This document shows positions 43,338-53,979 of a stretch of 64,000 nt of DNA, piece by piece. The stretch covers positions 1-64,000 of the forward strand of contig CAICTM010000360.1 of the NCBI GenBank assembly GCA_903772945.1, read 5' to 3'. The position numbers and the translations under genes are program-made. The first letter of the stretch is position 1; every line of letters begins with the position of its first letter. Source of the stretch: Seminavis robusta (lineage: Eukaryota; Bacillariophyta; Bacillariophyceae; Naviculales; Naviculaceae). Below the pieces are notes generated by a model, which saw nothing but the letters and a program-made list of their open reading frames with translations, was not told the DNA's origin and made no database searches.

Positions 43338-44222
43338 GGTGTCGGGTGCAGTTGTGTTATGAAGGTAACCCACTAAACCAGGACGATGAGCCAGCTTGCT
43401 AGCCAGATTCACTCCGCTGGCGGTAAAAGTGAGCTGTCGAGCTGTCCAGAGTCCAGAGGTGTGCTGGCCATGCGAAGAGATCTTTTCCTCACCATCTTTG
43501 CTTTCGGTATCCTCGTGTTGGTTGAGGCCAGGGCTCTGGGAATACGTCAGTCATGCACGACCGCTTTGACCTCAGCTGTTAGAATTCCGAAAAATGCAAT
43601 CACACCCACGGTACAACATGAGGTTGGCTCTGGGACCGTACCACCATCTGCTTCGAAGGTGCATGCGAATCTACAGTATATTATGGAGGTCCTCAAGTAT
43701 TGTTTTATTTTTAGAGAATAAGGTTGTTGACAACGATGCGTTATCTACCGCCAGGTAGCTACCGAAGTAAACGAGCGAGATGTAAACCTCTAGAAGGGCA
43801 AGCAGCTATGTGCCAGTACTAGCTAGTAGCTGTACCAGTACCAAACCGAACGGATCATTGATGGATGGATCCAACAAAATTTGCAAGTCAGCACACAGGA
43901 TATAGCTAGCTAGCTAGCTAGAGCTCATGTTCTTCTTTTGTTTGCGTATTGTTAGCAAAGCTACGCTGTTGTAAGCAGATCTGATGTCATGCTGTTGTGG
44001 CCCACTGCATCAGGGAACCTGTAGCGGCGATTCGATTCGGGATGCTCCGACGTACGGATAAGAAAGTGGGCCAGGGTCTATTTGACACTACCGTACCACA
44101 ACGTCAGTGTTATCTGGCACCATACCATGAAAGATCCAATGACGAAAGAGAGATGGTCATCACGGTTGGATCGGGCCGTCTCTCGACGGCAACACTTTGC
44201 GGAGCTGTTCCCTCCTTGCCAC
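43338..44222. other. Intergenic region with GCTAGC-rich tracts
   Basis: About 885 bp upstream of the phosphatase and downstream of the pseudouridine synthase. A perfect (TAGC)n run covers about 43904-43921, with CTAGCTAG words near 43820. A weak plus-strand frame at 43470-43721 is listed separately. Confidence 0.4.
43470..43721 (+). CDS. Possible small secreted protein
   Basis: An 83-residue frame begins with a signal-peptide-like stretch (MRRDLFLTIFAFGILVLVEARA) and then has no recognisable domain. It is in frame with an earlier ATG at 43386. It lies divergently opposite the phosphatase promoter, so it may be chance. Quoted leader aside, no other support exists. Confidence 0.2.
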   Translation: MRRDLFLTIFAFGILVLVEARALGIRQSCTTALTSAVRIPKNAITPTVQHEVGSGTVPPSASKVHANLQYIMEVLKYCFIFRE

Positions 44223-45224
44223 TCACTGTCTTTCTGGACGGCTTGTTGTTGTTGTTGTTGTCGTTGTCGTTGTTGTTGCTGTCCCATGGGTTGCTTTTGT
44301 CGGCTTATTATTATTCGTATGATTTCGTTTTCTCGTTGACTGCTGATTTCGTGGCTGCTTTTGTTGAATATTCCTCGCCGACCATTCGAGCGCACGGGAG
44401 ACTTCCTGTGGAGCCAGGATCCGCCATTGACCTTCCTGTTCAATCCCGTCGAGCGTGAGGTTATCTCCAATTTGAACTCGTTTCAATTTCATGACACCCG
44501 ATCCCATGGCATGAAACATGCGTCGGACTTGTCGATTGCGTCCTTCGCCAATGGTTATCGAAACTTGTGTGGATTTGGGGGTGGGATGATCGAGCACCGT
44601 GAGGTCGATCACGGGACGAGTGACACCGCCATATTTGGATCCAATGTCCATGCCCTCGGTTCTCATTTGTTGGAAACTGTCGCAATCCTGTTCGTGGTAT
44701 CCCATAATGACGGCATGGTAGGTTTTGGAGATACTCTTCTTCTTTTTCTTTTTATTCGCATTGGATTTGGCATTGGGATTGGTCACGTGATGAACCAATC
44801 CACCATCGTTGGTCAGTAGTAAGAGTCCCGTGGTATCGCAATCGAGACGCCCAATGGCATGCAGCTTGGAGTGGATTCCCGTGGCACGTTGCCAATTATT
44901 ATTATTGTGTTGTGAATGTTGTTGTTGTGGGTCGACAATCACCCATCCCTTCATGGATTGAATATCGTCGTAGACAGTACTCCGTCGTGCGTGTCCTTCT
45001 GACAGGGCTTGTTCGTCGGAATGGGATGTAATGACATTGGCTGGTTTGTGATAGGCAATCACCACCGTTTTCTCTTTCTCTGTTGGCTCCCTATTATCAG
45101 TATTGTGGGGTATCTGACCAGGACGTGGATGTTTATGATTGGAAAACGCCGACGAGCAGACAACTACTGACAGGAGAATGAATATCCCAAGCAACACATG
45201 CCGTAGCTCACAACCTCTGATCAT
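44223..45224 (-). CDS. RsuA/RluB-type pseudouridine synthase, probably plastid
   Basis: This single exon encodes 333 aa. The enzyme converts a specific rRNA uridine to pseudouridine. The catalytic Asp is in GRLDCDTTGLLLLTNDG (D at about residue 126). YHAVIMG, the TQVSITIGEGRNRQVRRMF block and LKRVQIG are the usual RsuA/RluB/E core motifs. The N-terminus from the Met at 45224 is a signal peptide ending CSSAFSNHK, which points to the plastid. An in-frame ATG at 45275 would add 17 residues. No S4 domain is obvious. Insertions include poly-His/Asn and poly-Lys, and the C-terminus ends in a Thr repeat encoded by a TTG/TTGTCG-type microsatellite at about 44244-44280, which may vary in length. Confidence 0.85.
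   Translation of the reverse strand: MIRGCELRHVLLGIFILLSVVVCSSAFSNHKHPRPGQIPHNTDNREPTEKEKTVVIAYHKPANVITSHSDEQALSEGHARRSTVYDDIQSMKGWVIVDPQQQHSQHNNNNWQRATGIHSKLHAIGRLDCDTTGLLLLTNDGGLVHHVTNPNAKSNANKKKKKKSISKTYHAVIMGYHEQDCDSFQQMRTEGMDIGSKYGGVTRPVIDLTVLDHPTPKSTQVSITIGEGRNRQVRRMFHAMGSGVMKLKRVQIGDNLTLDGIEQEGQWRILAPQEVSRALEWSARNIQQKQPRNQQSTRKRNHTNNNKPTKATHGTATTTTTTTTTTTSRPERQ
44244..44282. repeat. Trinucleotide repeat coding for poly-Thr
   Basis: GTT/GTC triplets run in tandem here and encode about twelve Thr near the C-terminus of the pseudouridine synthase on the minus strand. Confidence 0.8.
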
Positions 45225-45544
45225 TATATTGTAGGCGGCAAAGGAAGGAATGGAGACAATCGATACTCCATCCATCCAAACAGAAGAACAACTTGATTGG
45301 GTTCGAAAAAATGAGCTTGTGTCAAAAGAATTTTAATCAATCACGGACGCATGGTCAGTCCTTCGCCAATCAGGTCATAGTCATTAAGGAGCCATTGTGC
45401 GTCTCCTTTCATCGTCGCTGCTCCAAAACCAAAGCAGCCTTGAATGGAGGGCACTTGTCGCCGTTGGCTCTTTCTTGGGAAGCAAGACCTTCCTCTACAT
45501 AGTTGTTGTTGGTATTAGTAGTACTGAATTGTTGCTTAGTAAAG
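45225..45544. promoter_or_regulatory. Shared promoter region of divergent pseudouridine synthase and PP2A genes
   Basis: The two start codons are about 320 bp apart and diverge. I recognise no specific site. Confidence 0.35.
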
Positions 45545-47018
45545 ATGGCGATTGTGGACCTTGCCTCTCTCGACGAGCAGATTGAGAGACTCCGGGGAGG
45601 TGATACACTCACGGAAAATGAGGTTCGAAACCTCTGCGAGAGGGTAAGTCAAGCCATGACGTAGCATTCCTTCGCCTCTCAACGGATAGCCTTGGCGGAA
45701 GCCGAACAACACTACTAGCTAGTGAGAGACATCTTGTTATCTTGTGTTGTTGTACGCGCTTGGCCTGAATTGGGGAGAATTTTGCCTTGTTTTGGGTATA
45801 ACCGAATATTTTTGTTGGTTTTTGGGTATCATCGACTCACCTTTATTATTATTATCTTCTGTGTTTCTACCATGGTATTCCTTCTATATGCTCCAGGCCA
45901 AGGAAATTCTCCAAGGCGAATCGAACGTGCAGCCTGTGAACGCCCCCGTGACGGTCTGCGGAGACATTCACGGCCAATTCTACGATTTGGCAGAACTCTT
46001 TCGCATTGGAGGCAAATGTCCCGAAACAAACTACCTATTCATGGGAGACTACGTCGATCGAGGGTACTACTCCTTGGAAACCGTCACCCTCCTCGTTGCA
46101 TTAAAAGTCCGATACAAGAATCGCATCACCATTCTCAGGGGAAACCACGAAAGTCGACAGATTACCCAAGTCTATGGCTTTTATGACGAGTGTCTGCGAA
46201 AGTACGGCAATGCCAATGTCTGGAAACACTTTACCGATACCTTTGACTTTCTACCCATGACGGCTGTCGTCGCGGGACGCATATTCTGTCTTCACGGAGG
46301 ACTGTCACCCTCCATTGATACCCTCGATCATGCACGTGATCTAGATCGAGTTCAGGAAGTCCCCCACGAAGGACCCATGTGTGATCTCGTCTGGTCCGAT
46401 CCCGATGACCGGTACGTTGCTGTTTATTCCAAAGTTTTGGTTTGGTGTGGTTGGAATTATTGGAGATTGTTGGTTGTTTTATATTTTCGTGATCTCACTG
46501 TGTCATTTGTGTTTTCCAATCTTTTTGTGCTCGCTTTAGTTGCGGTTGGGGTATTTCGCCTCGGGGAGCTGGTTACACCTTTGGAGTCGATATCACCGAA
46601 CAGTTTACCCACATTAATGGACTCTATTTCATTTCAAGGGCTCATCAGTTGGTCATGGAGGGATACCAGTGGCAGCATAATCGATCAGTTGTCACGGTTT
46701 TCTCGGCTCCCAATTATTGCTACCGATGTGGTAATCAGGCCGCTATTATGGAAGTCGATGATACCGTCGAAACCTGCGCCAAGGATAACGTTCATGATCA
46801 TTGCAAATTGTACGTACACTTACTTACATGCAGGCGGTTTAGTTGGATATTGTTTCACGTTTTGTTTGCTAACTCACTTGCGCCTCTCTACGTTTTGCTT
46901 ACGATTCATTCGATTCTTTTCTACCCAAACAAACAACAAAAACAGCTCTCAATTCGATCCGGCACCTAGAGATGAAAACTGGCACAAGAGCCCACGAACT
47001 CCCGACTACTTTTTGTAA
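45545..47018 (+). CDS. PP2A-C: Serine/threonine protein phosphatase 2A catalytic subunit
   Basis: Four exons (45545-45643, 45897-46411, 46540-46809, 46946-47018) give 318 aa, slightly longer than the usual 306-309. PP2Ac is the metal-dependent catalytic subunit of cytosolic and nuclear PP2A. The PPP signature motifs are all present: GDIHGQ, GDYVDRG, RGNHE, HGGLSPS and [11 protein letters not shown]. The C-terminus TPDYFL is the methylatable PP2A tail, which argues against PP4 and PP6. The splice at 46411/46540 restores [17 protein letters not shown] and the last one restores FSQFDPAP. Small differences from animal PP2Ac lie before the tail (DENWHKSPR in place of RRGEP.VTRR). Very secure. Confidence 0.96.
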
Positions 47019-47169
47019 TACTATCTTGACTCGGTGGAATTATCATTATCACTGTGGCCGTTAGTATTCATAGCACTGAAACTAACGAGATAGAGTCCCC
47101 CGTTTTCCCGTGTATGTATCCACACTTGGAGTTTTCTCATTTAATGTCTAGTTAGGCAGATACTAGTAG

Positions 47170-48973
47170 TTATTTGGTGCATTCGTACGAGACTAGCCAG
47201 CGGCTCAATCCACTGTTCAAGGGTTGCTCTTGGGATTGCAGGAACTTCATTCCGGCCCGTTCTGTCTTTGCCTGACTGGGCAACACTTTTTGAATGTCCA
47301 CTGTTGGGTTGCAGGGAACAAAACAGACCAATCTTCCACCAACCTTTAAAAGTCGGCGACCCCGGTCACGGTCGTGCTCCAAGGCCGTAAACAAGTCTTC
47401 CAGAGGCGACGGAGCATTGGCGTCCATCTTTTCGCGGATTCCGTACGGTGGATCTGTAATAATGTGGTCAAAGGGCTCCTCGCCAATGGCGGCTCGGGCC
47501 CGATCGCGGACCATGGGGTCGATAGAATCGCCCCGAAAGATGGCCTTTGGGCGAGCCAATCCGCGAAACTCAAAGTCTTGCAGAATGTGATCGCGGTTGA
47601 TGAGGCCGTCATGGGCAACGTCGACACCTACCGTTTGACAGGAGGGTGCCATCATGGCTGCAGCCAACAGAATGGCACACGAACCCGAGTAAGGATCCAA
47701 AATAGTTTGATCTGTCGAGACACCGGCAATGTTGCACAATGAACAGGCGGCTGTGCGGGCGAGCGGGCGATAGGCAGCGGCAAGAAGTGATACGTCAGAG
47801 GAACAAGGTCCAGGTCTTCCCATTGTTGACACTGCCTTGACACAACTGACCTATTGGTTCCAGGGGGGTAGTGGTGACACAAATCCGAGTGGCTGGAGCA
47901 ATTGAGAACAGCTAGTTGTTGTGTTGCGTTGTGTAGGCGGAGTAGAAAGCAGAATATCAATGGGTCACCGGTGAAGCGATTGTAAAGGAAAAGCAGCTGA
48001 CAGACTCTGCACGTACCTTTGGAAGTCCCGTTCCCATTTTCCGTGCGAGCACCTTGTTGGCGCTACCGGTGCCATCCAACCCATCAAAGACATTTATTTT
48101 GCAATCAGGATCCTTCAGGTCCACACCTCCACCAAACTTTAGCAGCATCGGCTTGAGAGCCAGCAGAGCCTCCTTTTCCATGGTACAGGATCTCGTTCGG
48201 GTGCCACTGCGTCTCTCCTTCTTGGAATCAGCTTCCCCGCCATAATGGCGTACCCTTACTGCCCAGGTATCTTCCTGATTTTCACCCCCCGTCATCATGT
48301 CCTCAAATCCTCCGTTTTCCATGGCATGGACTGCCAGGTCACTGTAGGATTGACCCTCTGCTACCACTTCATAAATGGTGTGAATCAGAGCACATCTGGA
48401 TGCTGCAACGGCAATGTCGTTTCTGCTAATCATCCACGGACCACCGCCATCAAGTCCGGCCTTGCCATGATGGGTGACCCATTGCATGGCAGAATTGAAG
48501 GCTTTCAGCTTGACCTCTGGAAGTTCCGATTCCCCGTTGTAGTTGAGAGCGTTGCAAAAGTGGATTGGTGACGAGTCCTCATGCGATTCCAGTAGTGGAT
48601 TGTTGGTGACAGCAGCCAGCGCTCCAAGAAGTTCTGGGTGCCGAAAAGCAAAGCTATAGCCTTCGACATCTTCGCCTCTGGTAGGGAAACATAATGAGTT
48701 GCATGAACACTGGTAGGGAGAGATCAGGAGTCAAAACTTGCATCCTCACCTCCAATGTATCAGGAGCTTCCTCGGAGGCAAGCTAAGGCGATCCCCAACA
48801 TGATGCTCTGTGTTTGTAGGCGTCGACTCAATTGTGGCGGATCGTGACATGTGCTTCCTCCTTGGAACCGTTGCCACGGATACGCCTTGAGAAGAGAATC
48901 CTGACGCAGGGATCATCTGGAAAACCTGCCAAGAGCAGAGGATGATCATCACACCTTCACAAGGCAGTCTCAT
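47170..48973 (-). CDS. TRMT11: TRMT11-like tRNA (guanine-10-N2)-methyltransferase
   Basis: Three exons (48973-48750, 48677-48017, 47835-47170) give 516 aa. TRMT11 is the catalytic subunit that, with TRMT112, methylates G10 of tRNA. The N-terminal part has the THUMP-like beginning PPRKLLIHWRGEDVEGYSF, then FRHPELLGAL and SRCALIHTIYEVVAEG. The C-terminal Rossmann methyltransferase has ILDPYSGSCAILLAAA (SAM loop), VGVDV, FRGDSIDP and the catalytic DPPYGIRE. The junction at 48750/48677 rebuilds WRG in the conserved segment. The first 50 residues are not conserved, so the true start could be a later Met. Acceptor choice for exon 3 (47836) is based on frame alone. Family call good; exact N-terminus uncertain. 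Confidence 0.82.
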
Positions 48974-49541
48974 CGTTACAAGTAAATTATATAAAGATAT
49001 GCCTCTTCAAGGACAATGGATTTCACAATGTCGAAGGTACTTCCATTGAGTTTGATGTGTGGAAGAAGTGTGATGCCGACCAACTTTGTGGGGTTGTCGC
49101 AACTGTCATGCACCGTTGCCTTAGTAACCCTGTCCCTACGTGATGTTACAATAACGTTTTGACCGTGGAAGGCTGAAACCGTGGAGACACCAATAAGTTA
49201 GACCACCTTGATCCACGCGCCGTCTCAAATTGTGCTCAGCCAGTGCCGAAAGGTTGGGACCCTCTCACCCTTTATTTGCGCTTGCAGATCTGCTACTGGA
49301 GGTGGCCATCCGGAGATTTTGCAACAGGTACCTGCATTGCAGTCATTTGAAAGCATTCGATCATGACAGCGCCGTTCATGGGATGACGAAGCATGCAGCC
49401 GTGGCTCCCGCGAATTTGATGTGTTGCCGGCATTGATTTCACCCACAAAAACAAAACCTATATGCGTTAGAAAATCTAGCATACCAAGTTGCTACTGTAT
49501 TATTTATAGGCTAAAATTGCCGGGATATCAAACAACTGTTT
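48974..49541. other. Intergenic region between PheRS alpha and TRMT11
   Basis: About 570 bp on the promoter side of TRMT11. Only short chance frames are seen. Confidence 0.35.
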
Positions 49542-51105
49542 CTAGAAGCGGCAGATTGGAGCAGTTTGTGTTCTTGCCAACTCCACCTTGTGCCCAAAGA
49601 GATCTCGAATGTTCTTGATTCGATATTTGATCATCGTGGGACGTTCCAGAGAGAGCCCCCAAGCAATCACACGAACATTCTCGGGCAAGCCCATAGGTGC
49701 CAACATCTCCGGTCGAAACATGCCCGAGTTTCCAATCTCGGTCCACTTTTTCAAATCGGGATGGTATCCAAAGATCTCCATGGACGGCTCGGTGTAGGGG
49801 TTAAAGGCCGGTTTGAAACGCAGCTGCGTGATACCAATCTTCCTGAAGAAGGTTTCAATGGTGCCGATGAGATCTCCCAGAGACAGATCGTAGTCTGCCA
49901 CCAATCCTTCTACTTGATGGAACTCGCACAAATGCGTGGCATCCATGGTTTCGTTTCGGAAGACCCGATCAATCGAGTAGTACCGTGCGGGTTTGAAGCC
50001 TCCTTCTTGGTTGGCCAATTTGTAAAGCATCTGACTGGAGATGGCGGTTGTGTGGGTTCGCAGCAAGTTTTTGAACGCTTCCTCTCGCTTGAAATCGTAG
50101 CGGTATCCAATGGATCCAGATCCTCCCTTTTCGTGCATCGTTTTGACTCGTTCGTAGTACTCCTCGGGCACGGAAACAGTGCTAGCAGGTTCCTTGATGA
50201 AGAAGGTATCATGAGCATCACGAGCAGGGTGAGACTGGGGTTGGAAGAGTGAATCGAAATTCCAGAACGAAGACTCGACCCATTTGTTGGTGGGCATTTC
50301 GTGGAATCCCATCTCCATGAGAATCTTTCGAAATTCAGCTCGAACTTTCAATAGCGGGTGCAGATAGCCACCCCCTACTTTTTCTCCTAATGTCAAGAAA
50401 TTGTAAGGCTTGAAAGGGGTATCCTTCCATGCGCCCGTTTCCAACATTTCCTTGGTCAGATCAGCTGCCTTCTTGACGCGTTTGGGGGCAAACGAGGCTC
50501 CCTTGGTAACTTTGAAGGATTTTCGGGTAAGCAGGGTAACCAATTTTCGCTTCTTCAAAGCGTCAGTCGTCTAACCAGAATCCAAATGGCACAAGAGTAA
50601 TGGATTAGAAACACTGTCACAAGCAGGAAAAAGGTATACCGAGTAGAAAACATACTTTTTTGTCCAGATCGGCTAGACTTTTCAATTGATCCTGGACTTC
50701 ATCTGTAATTTCCTCGCTTTTCGCAACGGGAACCAAGTCTCCTCCGTCCTTCTTGATCCATTTTTTCTTCATACAGTTGCCCATTCCAATTTTGGCCACA
50801 TCTTTGCCAACGGCCGCTTGCAAGTCAGGGATACTCATTTTTCCAGCTCCCTCCAAAGCTTTCAGAACAATTGCTTCCTGCGATCCATTCGCCAGCACAT
50901 CCTCTCCTTCCTTGGTGAGCGCGAGGGAACTTGCCGATAATGTCTCCGTGACGACGAAACCATCTGCTTCCAAACTCTTCAGCGCCCCAACAACTTTCTC
51001 GTGACCCAACGATGCGCCTTCGGACCATGGAAGGGTATCTTCAATCACAGCATCATCAGCCTTGGCCAAATGAGCCAGGATCGCTTCTTCACAAGCTTCC
51101 GACAT
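49542..51105 (-). CDS. FARSA: Cytosolic phenylalanine-tRNA ligase alpha subunit
   Basis: Two exons (51105-50656, 50570-49542; intron 85 nt, phase 0) give 492 aa. With the beta subunit it charges tRNA-Phe in the cytosol. The N-terminal ~150 residues form winged-helix tRNA-binding domains. The class II catalytic core follows, with [14 protein letters not shown] (motif 1 region), DAHDTFFI, motif 2 [20 protein letters not shown] (FRNE..), and motif 3 [14 protein letters not shown]. This is the archaeal/eukaryotic-cytosolic type, with no organelle signal, and differs from the short organellar single-chain enzyme. The protein starts directly with MSEACEEAI. Secure. Confidence 0.95.
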
Positions 51106-51824
51106 GGTGGTTCTTCAGTTTTAGAGGGCTTTGGACAAGGTACCGGGTAGTAATAAGGTCTCCGCTACAAGCAAAGATAAAAGGTCTGCAAGTCGCGAGA
51201 CGGGTAGCCTTGATGGGTGGGGGTTTGATCTTTGAACTTTGTGAGCGGTTCTGCGTGGAGGCAGCTCGTGGTGCCACGGGCGACAGCCAGACCTCAGTAC
51301 TGTAACATGTGCCGAAACAGCTACTTCGGGTTTCCACGGTACTACATTTAGTACAGTGCGGTTCTATCGGTGGTACCATAGCCAGGACACACATGCTGGG
51401 ACAAGGTACGGTACAGTACAGTATTGCACGTAAAGAGGTTTTAAAAGTAGGGAACCATGGTACTGATATTGGCTAGTGTAGCCCTGGCTGCCGGTTGCTA
51501 GGCTAGTAGAGCTACATGAAGCGAGTGACAGTCGCAGGGATGCTTCTGCAGTTGAGTTGGTCCAGAGGCAGCATTGCTATACTTCTACGATTTTGAAATG
51601 TAGTCTCATTTTCATCCACCGAGAGCTCCAAGCTCCCAGCAGAATACTAGCAGAGATCTTCAACAATATGAAGGCAATGCCTGAAATTGGATCGAAGGGT
51701 TGGCTGACTTGACTGGTCGGAATTCAGGGTGCAAAGAGAGACTTTGACACCGTAGTACAAAGGAAAGGGTTGATAGGTAGATTGTTGGAAAGGAAGAAAG
51801 ACAAAACTTGGCCGTCCTCGTGCA
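51106..51824. other. Intergenic region between the STE20 kinase and PheRS alpha
   Basis: About 720 bp holding the PheRS promoter and the kinase 3' end. A GGTACGGTACAGTACAG cluster lies near 51404-51421, and GGCTAGTAGAG near 51500. No gene is visible. Confidence 0.4.
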
Positions 51825-53409
51825 TCACAGCCGCTTAAAATTCTCTCCTCCCGTATTCAGCTCAAAATCGTCCATGAATTTATTCAGATCATCCTCCTCT
51901 CCGTCATCTTCTTTGACTCTGCATTCTTCATTAATGTCGATTGCCTCTTCTCCTTCAGCACCACGAGCATAATGCTCTCCACCTGTTTGCATCCCAAATT
52001 GATCGAGATCATTCATAACATCGTCTACGGTTGCCGCATTGTTGGTGGAGGACGCCAATACTTGTGACCCATCGGCAAATACCCACGTTGTTCCTTGTGG
52101 CCGACTTTCGTCTTGTTGTGATAAGACGATGGAAACGGGTGTATTTCCTGGTAATTGGTTGGCGGAATTGGATTCTGCGGATTCGGTGCCTACATCCTGG
52201 ACCAAGTCACAGACTTCTTTCCGTATTGCCTCTCTTCGCTTGTCTCGTTTGGCTTCGTCATTGAGTGAATTCAAGTGTTTGCTTTGCAAGAGTTCTTGCG
52301 TTGTAGGCCGTCGTGCGGGATTCTTTTGCAGACAAGTGTCGACGAGAGATCGAAACGAAGATGACCATTCTTCATCCACCACGAGTTGATCCAAGGCATC
52401 ATCTCCTTCGTCTTCTTCGTCATACGAGTCCAAATTCGGTGGATCTTCTTGGATGGTGAGAATCAGTACTTTCATGGGAGGGTATTTGGCATAGGGCGCA
52501 TACCCTTTTGCCAACTCCAAGGCAGTGATTCCTAATGACCAAATATCCGCTCTGTAGTCATACCCGTGAATTTGTTCCATCACTGAATACGTACCGTGCA
52601 ACCACCAAATAAATGGACAACGGATCATTGAGATTGACCAACGTTTAAAGTTAAACACACGGAATTAGAAAATGATCGAGCAATCCCAGTGCTGGAAGAA
52701 CCCCACTCCAGACCACATAAACAAGAACTTACCTTCAGGAGCCTGCAAGGAGCAAGCACAAACGATAAGTGAGATAAACCTTTCCTATTGAGGCAGCATG
52801 TGGACCATCCCAAAAAACATCCAAAAGAGGTACTCTTACCATCCAACACGGCGTCCCCACAAACGTCTTTGCTCTATCTTGTTTTGAACCTGCTTGTTCC
52901 AACCACCCAGAGACACCAAAATCGGCAATTCTAACATCACCATTACCATCCAAGAGTATATTACCAGCTTTGATATCTCTGTGAATTTGTCCATTGTCGT
53001 GAATGTATTTGAGTCCAAGGAGAGTTTCATGAAAAATGTAGAGTATGTGGTCTTCCATTCGGCAGCCTTTATTTTCATCTCGGTAACGCCGCCGTGCGGA
53101 TTGTAGAGAATGCAGCGAAGATCCTTTTCTCATGATTTGTGTGACCAACCAGAGATCCGTCTTTTGGACAAAGGCCGTATGGCATGCCAGAACGTTGGGG
53201 TGTGACGAGAGCCGCATGGCCTGCACTTCCAGACGAATCTCGGCCAAGTTCGAGTCGACATGATCGAGATTCAGGACCTTGACGGCACAGTCACGGCTGC
53301 TCTCTTCTTTGGTTCTGGCGCCCCAGACCGATGCAAATGCACCTTGACCAATTTTGCCAATGAGCGCGTAATGAGAGGCGTCTGTGGGCCATTCGGAGGG
53401 ACCTGACAT
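51825..53409 (-). CDS. STE20-family protein kinase, SPAK/OSR1-like, with a 10-nt microexon
   Basis: Four coding pieces appear: exon 1 53409-52840, a 10-nt microexon 52742-52733, and exon 3 52582-51825; together 445 aa. The kinase domain (about 12-290) has GKIGQGAFASVWGA, AVKVL, HRDIKAGNILL, IADFGVSGWL and GTPCWM. The microexon adds GCTCCTGAAG, which supplies A-P-E plus the first base of Val, so the APEV motif is restored only by including it. DIWSLGITALELAKG and RPTTQELL follow. The sequence matches SPAK/OSR1 (FRAY) kinases of the germinal-centre group, which respond to osmotic stress through WNK and control ion cotransporters. The C-terminal ~150 residues are acidic and I do not see a clear conserved CCT domain, so the upstream/downstream partners are uncertain. 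(Pieces counted: three coding exons.). Confidence 0.88.
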
Positions 53410-53979
53410 GATGATTGCCTTGTCTTGTAGTAGATTGTTAACTAGCTAGCTAGATAGCAGCCTCTGGTTCAATGGAATGGAATCGAATCCGTATATTGAT
53501 TCTGCCAAGTGAATGGTGCAACAAAAGGGGAAATGTATGTATCGGAATGAAGGCTCTTCCCAAGACTTGATCTGTTCGGACACTGCTGCGCGAAGGACGG
53601 TGGATGGGTACAGTATCTATCTCGCTCCAGCTACAAGCACCACCTGGTTCTTCCTGTCTCGGGCACTCTAGTAGTACCAGTAGATAAGTGCAACACTGTC
53701 CACAAGCAGCAACTAGCCATCTAGCTAGCCAGTCAGTGTAACACAAAAGGATGGTTATGGTTATCTTCATGCAGCTGCCAGCTGGTCCTCTACTTTTTGG
53801 GTTGGTGCTGTCTCGATCCCAAAAAGACACATTCGAGACTTTGCTTTCCATAAGTCTTTGAAAACCTTGCCAAAGATCCATTTCCAGTTTCTCCCCAATG
53901 GCAATGCAAGGACGGTCTCCCTGTCCACTACTCAGTTTCATTGTTTGTAACATCATACAAGTATTACACCAAGGAGACC
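53410..53979. other. Divergent intergenic region (STE20 kinase / COG7)
   Basis: About 570 bp between divergent starts. CTAGCTAGCTAG lies at about 53442-53453 and again CTAGCTAGCC near 53720. No gene is supported. Confidence 0.4.

Noticed and set aside
45744-45896. Open frame upstream of PP2A exon 2 as the protein N-terminus
   Set aside because: It is intronic. Exon 1 at 45545-45643 supplies the family N-terminus ([11 protein letters not shown]) and splices in phase.
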